DNA from: Paracoccaceae bacterium | Lineage (GTDB): Bacteria; Pseudomonadota; Alphaproteobacteria; Rhodobacterales; Rhodobacteraceae | Direction: 5' to 3' | Assembly (NCBI GenBank): GCA_023263735.1 | Contig: JALQUQ010000019.1 | Location: forward strand, 1 to 15,561 | DNA length: 15,561 bases | In this document: in pieces, positions 6,901 through 13,841 of the stretch | How the letters are laid out: the number at the start of each line of letters is the position of its first letter | How positions within the stretch are numbered: the first letter of the stretch is position 1 | Notes under the pieces: generated by a model | Seen by the model: only the letters and a program-made list of their open reading frames with translations | Database searches by the model: none | Told to the model about the DNA's origin: nothing | Translations under genes and position numbers: made by a program

Positions 6901-8115
6901 TTACCCGACGATGTTGAACCCCGGCCCATAGGGGTAGCCGGTGATGTTCTCGTTTCCGTCTTCTGTGATGACCAGAATGTCATGCTCGCGGTAGCCACCG
7001 GCCCCCGGTTGGTCATTGGCAATGGTCAGCATCGGCTCCATCGAAATGACCATGCCCGGTTCCAGAACGGTGTCGATGTCTTCGCGCAGTTCCAACCCAG
7101 CCTCGCGGCCATAGTAATGCGACAGCACCCCGAACGAATGACCATAGCCAAAGGTCCGGTATTGCAGCATATCGCGTTCCGCAAAGAACTCGTTGATCTT
7201 GAGCGTGACTTCGGCGCAGGACACGCCTGGCTTCAGCAGGCTCATCCCATATTCATGGGCGGCAACGTTGGCTTCCCAGATCTTCAGACTTGCCGGGTCG
7301 CATTCGCCAACGAACAGCGTCCGCTCCAGCGCGGTATAATAGCCCGAGATCATCGGGAAACAGTTCAGCGACAGGATATCCCCGCGCTGCAATTTGCGGT
7401 TGGTGACCGGATTGTGGGCCCCGTCGGTGTTCAACCCCGATTGGAACCAGACCCATGTGTCGCGGTATTCGGCATCGGGAAACCGCTTGGCGATTTCACG
7501 CTCCATCGCGTCACGTCCGGCGATCGAGACTTCCAGTTCGGTTGCCCCTTCGCGGATCGCCTCGCGGATCGCATAGCCCCCCACATCGGCCACGTTGGCG
7601 CCGTGCTTGATCATGACGATCTCGGCCGCCGATTTGCGCATCCGCTGTTCCATCGTCGCCGGCGCGATATCCATGCCGCGCTTGGGCTTGAGGAAGGCAT
7701 TCAACTTTTCCGCGCGTTCCATCGTCAGGTGGTCGGCCTCGCAGCCAATCGCCTTGCCTTCACCGGTGACGCTGGCCACGGCGCGCCAATAGTTGTCGCG
7801 CTTCCAGTCGGTATAGGTGATGTTGTCCTCGATCGACCGGCGCCACGGCTGACCGGCATCGATACCGGCGCTGATCGTTACGCATTTGTCCTTGGTCACG
7901 ACGCAGGCATAGGGCCGCCCGAACGAGCAATACAGAAAGCCCGAGTAATAGGCGATGTTGTGCATCGACGTCAGGACGACAGCATCCAGCGAATGCATCT
8001 CCATGATGTCCCGCAGGCCCGCCAGACGGTCATGATATTCTTCGTCGGCAAAGGGCAAAGCATCTTTGCGCCCCCCGTTATGGTAACGGTACATTTCTGG
8101 GCGGATCAGTGTCAT
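6901..8115 (-). CDS. creatinase (creatine amidinohydrolase)
   Basis: A 404-residue cytoplasmic homodimeric enzyme (EC 3.5.3.3) that hydrolyses creatine to sarcosine and urea. It has the pita-bread M24 fold of aminopeptidase P but needs no metal. Long stretches read like Pseudomonas creatinase: FLYCSFGRPYA (60-70), WRRSIEDNITYTDWKRDNY (91-109), WFQSGLNTDGAHNPVT (223-238), SLNCFPMISGYYTALERTLF (249-268), and YRTFGYGHSFGVLSHYYGRE (319-338). The catalytic His is H234, with substrate-binding E264 and E360, Y260, H326, R67 and R337 all conserved, so true creatinase activity is likely. ATG 8115 gives the family length (403-405) and follows AGGGG by 8 nt. The frame continues upstream only because of high GC. 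The cupin gene lies 229 bp upstream on the same strand; see the leader entry. Confidence 0.95.
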   Translation of the reverse strand: MTLIRPEMYRYHNGGRKDALPFADEEYHDRLAGLRDIMEMHSLDAVVLTSMHNIAYYSGFLYCSFGRPYACVVTKDKCVTISAGIDAGQPWRRSIEDNITYTDWKRDNYWRAVASVTGEGKAIGCEADHLTMERAEKLNAFLKPKRGMDIAPATMEQRMRKSAAEIVMIKHGANVADVGGYAIREAIREGATELEVSIAGRDAMEREIAKRFPDAEYRDTWVWFQSGLNTDGAHNPVTNRKLQRGDILSLNCFPMISGYYTALERTLFVGECDPASLKIWEANVAAHEYGMSLLKPGVSCAEVTLKINEFFAERDMLQYRTFGYGHSFGVLSHYYGREAGLELREDIDTVLEPGMVISMEPMLTIANDQPGAGGYREHDILVITEDGNENITGYPYGPGFNIVG

Positions 8116-8121
8116 TTCTAG

Positions 8122-8251
8122 AACCCCTGACACGGGGTCGTCCATCGCGACCCCGAAAGGTCCCGGCGTACAGGACGAAAGCGGTTTGCCCGCAAGCCGG
8201 GGTTCCCCCCATCGGCGACGCCATCGCCTTGGCTCGGGGCCAACCTGTACG
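8122..8251 (-). promoter_or_regulatory. riboswitch-like structured leader of creatinase mRNA (candidate)
   Basis: Reading toward creatinase, an 8-bp helix (CGUACAGG 8251-8244 with CCUGUACG 8174-8167) encloses four compact hairpins. These are UUGGC/GCCAA (8243-8229), GGCGA/UCGCC (8228-8214, directly abutting), GGGG/CCCC (8210-8199) and GCGG/CCGC (8193-8181), with loops of 4-5 nt. Downstream, hairpin A (CGGGGUCG 8155-8148 with CGACCCCG 8140-8133) competes with hairpin B (GACCCC 8139-8134 with GGGGUU 8127-8122). B contains the Shine-Dalgarno AGGGG; A would leave it free. This is the layout of a translational riboswitch. It does not look to me like glycine or guanidine classes. Short hairpins are common in GC-rich DNA, so this is a hypothesis. 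Confidence 0.4.
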
Positions 8252-8264
8252 ATTTTCCGTGATT

Positions 8265-8285
8265 CTTGCAAGAGGCAACATTGCC
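8265..8285. promoter_or_regulatory. adjacent palindromes, possible operator upstream of creatinase leader
   Basis: CTTGCAAG (8265-8272) is a perfect 8-bp palindrome, and GGCAA-CA-TTGCC (8274-8285) a second one two bases on. They sit just upstream of the structured leader, where a creatinase promoter would be expected. No convincing -10/-35 pair was found. A TTGCAA hexamer also occurs at 8814-8819. Confidence 0.3.
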
Positions 8286-8344
8286 GTCGCCCCCTGCCCG
8301 TCAGCCGCAAATCACCGCCCAAGGCCGTGGTGCGGATCGGGGGA

Positions 8345-8683
8345 TCAAAGCCGGATCACGTAATCCTTCAGCGTGGTTTCCAGAACCTCCCACACCCCCT
8401 TGAACCCGGGGCGAATGATATAGCTGTCGCCCGCGCGCAAATGGGTTTCGCTGCCATCCTCGCCCCGCAGCACGGAATAGCCCGAAAGAATGCGAATATA
8501 TTCCCATTCCACATAATCCACCCGCCATGCGCCGGGGGTCGATTGCCACAGGCCGCAATACAGACCATCGGCATCCTCGATATTCCACGTCGTATGGACG
8601 GGGTCTCCCGAAACGACCTTTTCCGGATCGGGGCGCTCCACCTCGGCTTCGACCGCGGTTTGGGCTACACGTTCAATCAGCAT
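8345..8683 (-). CDS. cupin domain protein (DUF861 / Cupin_3 type)
   Basis: A 112-residue single-domain cupin. The order of blocks is that of the DUF861 family: W-Y-E-Y/ILSG (VEWEYIRILSGYS, 58-70), G-x-AGDSYIIRPGFKGVWEV (84-100), ETTLKDYVI (102-110). Metal ligands typical of enzymatic cupins are sparse (few histidines), so it may be a binding or sensor-like cupin rather than an enzyme. DUF861 relatives include ureidoglycine aminohydrolase and small proteins next to amine- or amidine-degradation genes. ATG 8683 follows GGAAGG. It is transcribed toward creatinase 229 bp downstream, so it may help handle creatine or its products, but this is inferred only from position. It is divergent from panB. 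Confidence 0.85.
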   Translation of the reverse strand: MLIERVAQTAVEAEVERPDPEKVVSGDPVHTTWNIEDADGLYCGLWQSTPGAWRVDYVEWEYIRILSGYSVLRGEDGSETHLRAGDSYIIRPGFKGVWEVLETTLKDYVIRL

Positions 8684-8761
8684 TCTTTCGCCTTCCCATA
8701 GTTTGTGGCAATGGTCAGAGAAGGCCGCGCCACGTCAACATGAAACTTTCGCCGCAATGCA

Positions 8762-8778
8762 GCGCAAATTTCTTGCGC
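8762..8778. promoter_or_regulatory. inverted repeat in the cupin/panB divergent spacer
   Basis: GCGCAA (8762-8767) and TTGCGC (8773-8778) are perfect complements with a 5-nt loop. The 159-bp spacer (8684-8842) also carries several TTGC/GCAA words, including a repeated GCAATGC near 8754 and 8816. On the minus strand TTGACG (8738-8733) could be a -35 for the cupin, with a poor -10. Likely the control region of both genes; the regulator is unknown. Confidence 0.35.
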
Positions 8779-8842
8779 GAAAATCGCAGGTGTTGCACTT
8801 ATTGCAGGCAGGTTTGCAATGCCTCGGAAGGAGAGCCCGAAC

Positions 8843-9679
8843 ATGAGCGCCACTGCCCCCGTCCGCGCGGTATTGCCCCCCGACATCAAAGCCCGGAAAG
8901 GCGGCACGCCCTTGGTGGTGTTGACGGCCTATACCACCCCGGTCGCGCGTCTGGTCGATGCCCATTGCGATATCGCTTTGGTGGGCGACAGCCTTGGGAT
9001 GGTGTTGCACGGCATGCCGTCAACCGTGGGCGTGACGATGGAGATGATGATCCTGCACGGCAAATCCGTGGTGAGGGGCCTGCAAAAGGCAATGGCGGTG
9101 ATCGACATGCCCTTTGGGAGCTATGAAGAAAGCCCCCAACAAGCCTTTCGGAACGCGTCACGCCTGATGGCCGAAACCGGCGCGCCGGCGGTCAAGCTGG
9201 AGGGCGGGCAGACCATGGCGGAAACCATCGCCTTTCTGACCGCGCGCGGGGTTCCGGTCATGGCCCATGTCGGGTTGACGCCCCAATCGGTCAACACCTT
9301 GGGCGGATACAAGGTGGTGGGGCGCGAGGGCGAAGCCGAAAAGGTCATGGCCGACGCAAAGGCCTGCGAAGCGGCGGGTGCCTTTTCCATCGTGCTGGAA
9401 AAAGTGCCAATGGGCCTGTCGGGACAAATCACCAAGGCCTTGACCATCCCCACCATCGGGATCGGGGCCGGGGCCGATTGTGACGGTCAGGTTCTGGTGG
9501 TCGATGACATGCTGGGCATGTTTACCGATTTTCGCCCGAAATTCGTCAAGCGCTACGCAAATCTGGGCCAACTGGCCGATGCCGCCATCGCGGATTATGC
9601 TGCCGAGGTGCGCGCCCGCAGCTTTCCGGCCGACGAACACTCTTTCGCAGACATTCTTCCGACAAAGGCCAAACCGTGA
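8843..9679 (+). CDS. panB: 3-methyl-2-oxobutanoate hydroxymethyltransferase
   Basis: PanB (278 residues, EC 2.1.2.11) transfers a hydroxymethyl group from methylene-tetrahydrofolate to 2-oxoisovalerate, giving ketopantoate, the first committed step of pantothenate/CoA synthesis. It is a cytosolic decameric TIM barrel that uses Mg2+. The expected residues are present: D49 in VGDSLGM and D88 in IDMPFGSY (metal), E120 in KLEGG, and the catalytic E186 in VLEKVP. The segments HVGLTPQSV (142-150) and IGIGAG (205-210) are family landmarks. ATG 8843 has a strong AAGGAG 9 nt upstream; an in-frame start at 8819 would swallow that site and is rejected. Its stop overlaps the panC start in GTGA, so the two are translationally coupled. 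Confidence 0.98.
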   Translation: MSATAPVRAVLPPDIKARKGGTPLVVLTAYTTPVARLVDAHCDIALVGDSLGMVLHGMPSTVGVTMEMMILHGKSVVRGLQKAMAVIDMPFGSYEESPQQAFRNASRLMAETGAPAVKLEGGQTMAETIAFLTARGVPVMAHVGLTPQSVNTLGGYKVVGREGEAEKVMADAKACEAAGAFSIVLEKVPMGLSGQITKALTIPTIGIGAGADCDGQVLVVDDMLGMFTDFRPKFVKRYANLGQLADAAIADYAAEVRARSFPADEHSFADILPTKAKP

Positions 9680-10515
9680 CTCTCATTGTTCGTACCGTCA
9701 AGGATTTGCGCCAACACGTGCGCGCTTGGAAAGCCAAAGGCGAAACGGTTGGCGTTGTGCCAACCATGGGGGCCCTGCATGAGGGGCATCTGAGCTTGGC
9801 CCGTCGGGCGCGGAGCGAATGCGACCGTGTGATCACGACGATCTTTGTGAACCCGAAACAATTCAACAATGCCGACGACCTGAAGAAATATCCGCGGACC
9901 GAAGAGGCGGATGCCGCCCTGTTGGCCACCGTGCCCGTCGATCTGATTTTCGCCCCGCTGCCCGAAGAGGTCTACCCCGAAGGCTTTATGACCACTGTAT
10001 CGGTCGGCGGCGTGTCAGAACCGCTGGAAGGCCGGATGCGCCCCGGGCATTTCGATGGCGTGGCCACCGTGGTGTCAAAACTGTTTGGCATGACCATGGC
10101 CGATTATGGATATTTCGGTCAGAAAGACTGGCAGCAGTTGCAGGTCGTCTTGCGGCTGGTGTCCGATTTGAACATTCCGATCACCATTGTCGGCTGCGAA
10201 ACCATTCGTGAGGCCGATGGCTTGGCGATGTCATCGCGCAACGTTCGCCTGACCGAGGCGGGGCGGACACGGGCGCCGGTGCTGTTTTCGGCGATCACCA
10301 CCGCCGCAGATGACATCCGCGCCGGCCAGTCCGACCGTATGGCCATTCGCGAGGCCGCCGAAAAGATCAGGGCCGCCGGGTTCGAACGCGTGGAATATAT
10401 CGAGTTGCGCGACGCTGAAACATTGATGCCCTCGGATGATCCGCGCCGCCCGCGTCGGATGTTGGCCGCCGCATGGCTGGATGGCGTCCGGCTGATCGAC
10501 AACATCCCGGTCTGA
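9676..10515 (+). CDS. panC: pantoate-beta-alanine ligase (pantothenate synthetase)
   Basis: PanC (279 residues, EC 6.3.2.1) joins pantoate and beta-alanine with ATP through a pantoyl-adenylate. It is a cytosolic dimer with a Rossmann-type nucleotidyltransferase fold. The HIGH-like motif is [11 protein letters not shown] (28-38), with H35 and H38. [31 protein letters not shown] and the KMSKS-equivalent MSSRN follow in order, and the C-terminal domain ends normally. The start is GTG at 9676 within the GTGA overlap with panB; no later ATG preserves the first strand. panD (source of beta-alanine) is not in the window. A GC hairpin follows at 10542-10570. Confidence 0.98.
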   Translation: MTLIVRTVKDLRQHVRAWKAKGETVGVVPTMGALHEGHLSLARRARSECDRVITTIFVNPKQFNNADDLKKYPRTEEADAALLATVPVDLIFAPLPEEVYPEGFMTTVSVGGVSEPLEGRMRPGHFDGVATVVSKLFGMTMADYGYFGQKDWQQLQVVLRLVSDLNIPITIVGCETIREADGLAMSSRNVRLTEAGRTRAPVLFSAITTAADDIRAGQSDRMAIREAAEKIRAAGFERVEYIELRDAETLMPSDDPRRPRRMLAAAWLDGVRLIDNIPV

Positions 10516-10541
10516 TCGCCGCCCCCCGATTGAACGTGTTG

Positions 10542-10570
10542 ACCCGGCAGACTTTGCCGAAATGCCGGGT
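10542..10570 (+). terminator. possible panBC terminator hairpin
   Basis: ACCCGGCA (10542-10549) and TGCCGGGT (10563-10570) form a perfect 8-bp stem with a 13-nt loop, 26 nt after the panC stop. An alternative CGGCA/TGCCG hairpin lies within it. There is no strong U-run, so termination may be partial or Rho-assisted. Confidence 0.45.
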
Positions 10571-10609
10571 TACAGATATCGGTTTTCGTCGCCCCATCGC
10601 GAATTTGGC

Positions 10610-10637
10610 TTGAAAGCTGGGCTGGTTTCAGTAGATC
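10610..10637 (+). promoter_or_regulatory. possible promoter of the GntR-MFS module
   Basis: TTGAAA (10610-10615) is a good -35. After 16 nt comes TAGATC (10632-10637), a mediocre -10. The -10 lies inside the palindrome at 10625-10648, which would suit repression by blocking polymerase. Confidence 0.35.
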
Positions 10638-10648
10638 AATACTGAAAC
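10625..10648. promoter_or_regulatory. perfect palindromic operator, probable site of the downstream GntR regulator
   Basis: GTTTCAGTA (10625-10633) and its exact complement TACTGAAAC (10640-10648) flank a 6-nt centre GATCAA. A 9+9 bp perfect palindrome directly before a GntR/HutC gene is the expected place and size for an autoregulatory dimer site. The AT-rich arms contrast with the GC-rich surroundings. Confidence 0.75.
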
Positions 10649-10674
10649 AATTCTGTGCGGTGGCACGGCGACGC

Positions 10675-11376
10675 ATGACAAAACCGGGCGCATTACCGCT
10701 TTACATCCAGATCAGCGAGCTTTTGATCCGCGATATCGCGTCGGGCCGCTTGAACGACGGCGAACGTCTTCCACCCGAGCGCGAGATGGCCGCGCGGCTT
10801 GAAATCGCGGTGGGAACCCTGCGACAGGCGCTTCAGGTCCTGACGGAAAAGGGGTTGATCGAGCGGATTCAGGGATCGGGCAACTACATCCGGGCCAAAC
10901 AGGATGAAAAGGCGGTCTATGCCTTTTTGCGGCTGGAACTGTTGCGCGGGGGCGGTCTGCCGACGGCCCGCATCCTGACCGTCGATCGCTTGCGCAAAGA
11001 CAGCACCCTGCCGACCTTTGGCAGCCATGACGAAGGCCATCGCATTCGCCGGGTGCGCTATCTTTCGGGTGTTCCTGCCGCGGTCGAGGAAATCTGGCTT
11101 TGCGCCTCGGTCAAGGATCAACTGTCAAAGCAGGATCTGTCGGAATCCTTGTACCTGTATTACCGCGAGCAGTTGAACATCTGGATTTCCCGGGCCGAAG
11201 ACAAGATCGGTTTGGGCGCGGTTCCGGAATGGGCGCCCATGGCCTTTCCCATGTTGCCGGGCCGCCCCTGCCCCCTGATCACCCGGGTTGCATGGTCGCA
11301 AACGGGCCAATCGGTCGAGGCATCTTTCACTTGGTATGACCCCGCAACCACCGCCTATGTCGCGCGATTGAAATGA
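10675..11376 (+). CDS. GntR-family transcriptional regulator, HutC subfamily (UTRA domain)
   Basis: A 233-residue cytoplasmic ligand-responsive regulator. The winged helix-turn-helix covers about 7-72 (PLYIQISELLIRDIASG, then RLPPEREMAARLEIAVGTLRQAL, then the wing IERIQGSGNYI). Residues about 85-233 look like a UTRA effector domain: the strands around HRIRRVRYLSGVPAAVEEIWL and ITRVAWSQTGQSVEASFTWYDP are typical. Effectors of this subfamily are small metabolites, often the substrate of the adjacent pathway. The ATG at 10675 is preferred because it lies about 30 nt from the inferred transcription start, but a GTG at 10660 (five more residues, MARRR) is possible; neither has a good Shine-Dalgarno. 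Seven nt separate its stop from the oxidoreductase start, so it is cotranscribed with what it probably regulates. Confidence 0.92.
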   Translation: MTKPGALPLYIQISELLIRDIASGRLNDGERLPPEREMAARLEIAVGTLRQALQVLTEKGLIERIQGSGNYIRAKQDEKAVYAFLRLELLRGGGLPTARILTVDRLRKDSTLPTFGSHDEGHRIRRVRYLSGVPAAVEEIWLCASVKDQLSKQDLSESLYLYYREQLNIWISRAEDKIGLGAVPEWAPMAFPMLPGRPCPLITRVAWSQTGQSVEASFTWYDPATTAYVARLK

Positions 11377-11383
11377 GGATTTG

Positions 11384-12499
11384 ATGGCAAACGTATCTTT
11401 CGGCATCATCGGATGTGGCATGATGGGGCAAGAGCATTTGCGCAATATCGCCTTGGTGCCGGGGGCCCGCGTGGCCGCGATTTTCGAACCCGACCCGGGC
11501 ATGCGCCAGATCGCCCAGACCATGGTGCCCGACGCGGTCTTTGCCGCTTCGGTGGCCGAGGTGGTGCAGAACCCCGACGTGACCTGCCTGCTGATCGCCA
11601 GCCCCAATTTCATGCATCTGGGGCAGTTGCAGGCCATCGCGGCGATCCGTGCGCTGCCGATCCTGTGTGAAAAACCCCTGTTCACCGACCCGGCCGATGC
11701 ACCGGCACTGGCGGCCCTTCGGGCCAGCTATCCCGCGCCGATCTGGGTTGCGATGGAATACCGCTATATGCCCCCCGTGGCGCATCTGATCCGAGAGGCC
11801 CCCAAGGCCACCGGTGGGATCAAGATGCTGACGATCCGCGAACACCGGTTTCCCTTTCTGGAAAAAGTCGGCGACTGGAACCGGTTCAACCGCAACTCGG
11901 GTGGCACCTTGGTCGAAAAGTGTTGCCATTTCTTTGACCTGATGCGCCTGATCGCGGGCTGCAATCCGGTGCGCATCATGGCATCCGCTGGGCAATCGGT
12001 GAACCATCTGGATGAACGCTATGGCGGAGAGGTTCCCGATATCTGGGACAATGGCTATGTGATCGTCGATTTCGAAAACGGCCTCAGGGCCATGCTGGAA
12101 CTGTGCATGTTCGCCGAAGGGGCCCGGTATCAGGAAGAGATTTCCGCCGTCGGCCCCTTGGGCAAGATCGAATGTCTGGTGCCCGGCCCGGGGCGGTTCT
12201 GGCCCGCGCATCTGGGCGAGCCCCCCGTGCCGCAGGTTGTCGTCAGCCCCCGCAACCCCAAAGGCCCCCATGTTCTGGAAGTGCCCGTTGACCCCCGAAT
12301 TCTGGCGGCAGGCGATCACAACGGATCGACCTATTACCAGCACATGGGTTTTGCCGAGGTCGTCCGGGGCACCGCCGCGCCCGAGGTCACCCTTGAGGAT
12401 GGCTGGTGGGCCGTGGCGATGGGCATGGCGGCCCAACAAAGCGCGGCAACGGGGATGGCGGTCGACATGAATACGGTGGATTACGCGCCCAGTCGCTGA
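11384..12499 (+). CDS. Gfo/Idh/MocA-family oxidoreductase
   Basis: A 371-residue NAD(P)-dependent dehydrogenase of the glucose-fructose oxidoreductase/inositol dehydrogenase family. The N-terminal Rossmann domain has GIIGCGMMG (7-15) and, at its end, the signature EKP (96-98) with catalytic lysine K97. The C-terminal alpha/beta domain has GGTLVEKCCHFFD (173-185), with H182 and D185 as the usual catalytic pair and a pair of cysteines just before the histidine. Substrates in this family are sugars, polyols, inositols or their acids; the specific one is not readable. ATG 11384 follows GAGGA; a TTG at 11381 is less likely. It sits between the GntR gene (7-nt gap) and two transporters, suggesting oxidation of an imported compound in the cytoplasm. 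Confidence 0.92.
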   Translation: MANVSFGIIGCGMMGQEHLRNIALVPGARVAAIFEPDPGMRQIAQTMVPDAVFAASVAEVVQNPDVTCLLIASPNFMHLGQLQAIAAIRALPILCEKPLFTDPADAPALAALRASYPAPIWVAMEYRYMPPVAHLIREAPKATGGIKMLTIREHRFPFLEKVGDWNRFNRNSGGTLVEKCCHFFDLMRLIAGCNPVRIMASAGQSVNHLDERYGGEVPDIWDNGYVIVDFENGLRAMLELCMFAEGARYQEEISAVGPLGKIECLVPGPGRFWPAHLGEPPVPQVVVSPRNPKGPHVLEVPVDPRILAAGDHNGSTYYQHMGFAEVVRGTAAPEVTLEDGWWAVAMGMAAQQSAATGMAVDMNTVDYAPSR

Positions 12500-12584
12500 G
12501 CTTGGCAATTGTCACCCGCACAAATTAGCATTTGACGATCCAGCAGCGCCGTCGCACCTTCGCCTGCCGAACAGGAGCATGCCG

Positions 12585-13820
12585 ATGTCAAAGCCGTCCC
12601 TCATCACCCCCGTTTTGATTTCCGGCTGCATCATCGTGATGTTGGGATTTGCGGTGCGCGCCAGTTTCGGGGTGTTTCAGATCCCGATCGCCGAAGAATT
12701 TCATTGGGCGCGGGCCGAGTTTTCCTTGGCCATCGCGATCCAGAATCTGGCTTGGGGCATTGGTCAGCCCTTTTTCGGGGCGATTGCCGAGAAATTCGGG
12801 GATCGCAAGGCGATCATCGCCGGGGCGCTGTTCTATGCCGTTGGCCTTTTGCTCTCGTCCCAGGCGGTCAGCCCGATCCAACACCAGCTTTTGGAAATTC
12901 TGGTGGGCTTTGGGATTGCTGGCACCGGGTTTGGCGTGGTTTTGGCTGTGGTGGGGCGCGCCGCCGCGCCGGAACACCGCTCGATGACGCTGGGCATTGC
13001 CACCGCCGCCGGATCGATGGGTCAGGTGATCGGGGCCCCCACGGCAGAGCTGCTGTTGCAGTTCTATCCGTGGCAAGTGGTCTTTATGATCTTTGCGGGC
13101 GTGATCATCGCGTCGCTTCTGGCGCTGCCCTTCATCCGCTCGCCCCATGTGGCGACCAAGGCCGAGCTTGAAGAAAGCATGGGCACCGTTCTGGTGCGCG
13201 CATTCAAAGACCCGTCTTATACGATGATCTTTCTGGGCTTCTTTTCCTGCGGGTATCAACTGGCCTTTATCACGGCCCATTTCCCCGCCTTTGTGACCGA
13301 ACTTTGCGGCCCCATCGACCCTGCGGGCATGCTGGCCGGAATGGGCATCACCACGACCTCGGCGCTTGGGGCCGTGTCGATTTCGGTCATTGGCTTGGCC
13401 AATATCATCGGCACCATCACGGCGGGATGGCTGGGCAAGAAATACACCAAGAAATACCTGCTTTCCGGCATCTATGTCGGACGGACACTGGCGGCGGCCA
13501 TTTTCATCGCCTTGCCCATCACCCCGGAATCCGTGCTGATCTTTTCGGCCGTCATGGGGGCCTTGTGGCTGGCCACGGTGCCGCTGACCTCGGGTCTGGT
13601 CGCGCATATCTACGGCCTGCGCTATATGGGCACGCTTTACGGCTTTGTCTTTCTGTCCCATCAGATCGGCGGGTTCCTTGGGGTCTGGCTGGGCGGCAAG
13701 ATGTACGACATCACCGGCGATTACACGCTGGTCTGGTGGATCGGGGTCGGGGTTGGCGCGTTTTCAGCCATTGTTCACCTCCCCGTGCGAGAAGCACCCT
13801 GGACGGCCAAAGCCGCCTGA
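12585..13820 (+). CDS. MFS transporter, monocarboxylate/OFA-like
   Basis: A 411-residue inner-membrane major facilitator with about 12 hydrophobic segments. The start reads RASFGVFQIPIAEEFHWARAEFSLA (26-50), a pattern common in OFA/monocarboxylate-type carriers. The loop 2-3 motif is GAIAEKFGDRKA (66-77), and a charged central loop (about 171-195, HVATKAELEES) separates the halves. Two ATGs are available: the one at 12579 begins one nt after AGGAG and is too close, while the one at 12585 is 7 nt away and is preferred. An 85-bp gap separates it from the oxidoreductase. TTGGCA (12502-12507) with TTAGCA (12525-12530, 17 nt) could be a weak internal promoter. Substrate unknown, perhaps an organic or sugar acid. 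Confidence 0.93.
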   Translation: MSKPSLITPVLISGCIIVMLGFAVRASFGVFQIPIAEEFHWARAEFSLAIAIQNLAWGIGQPFFGAIAEKFGDRKAIIAGALFYAVGLLLSSQAVSPIQHQLLEILVGFGIAGTGFGVVLAVVGRAAAPEHRSMTLGIATAAGSMGQVIGAPTAELLLQFYPWQVVFMIFAGVIIASLLALPFIRSPHVATKAELEESMGTVLVRAFKDPSYTMIFLGFFSCGYQLAFITAHFPAFVTELCGPIDPAGMLAGMGITTTSALGAVSISVIGLANIIGTITAGWLGKKYTKKYLLSGIYVGRTLAAAIFIALPITPESVLIFSAVMGALWLATVPLTSGLVAHIYGLRYMGTLYGFVFLSHQIGGFLGVWLGGKMYDITGDYTLVWWIGVGVGAFSAIVHLPVREAPWTAKAA

Positions 13821-13841
13821 CGCCCAGAGAGGAGCCGACAG

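Noticed and set aside
5803..8121. 772-codon open frame on the plus strand
   Set aside because: Antisense to L,D-transpeptidase and creatinase, both unmistakable. No family motifs in the translation.
8167..8251. Known riboswitch class (glycine, guanidine I-III, SAM-II, cobalamin) for the creatinase leader
   Set aside because: None of the conserved core words I know for these classes could be found. A formal covariance-model search could overturn this.
8116..8322. N-terminal extension of creatinase
   Set aside because: The ATG at 8115 gives the normal family length and has a well-placed AGGGG. The extension is Arg/Gly/Pro-rich and covers the structured leader.
11327..12508. 393-codon minus-strand frame
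   Set aside because: Antisense shadow of the Gfo/Idh/MocA gene.
12579..12584. ATG two codons upstream as start of the first MFS gene
   Set aside because: Only one nt separates it from AGGAG. The ATG at 12585 has a 7-nt spacing.
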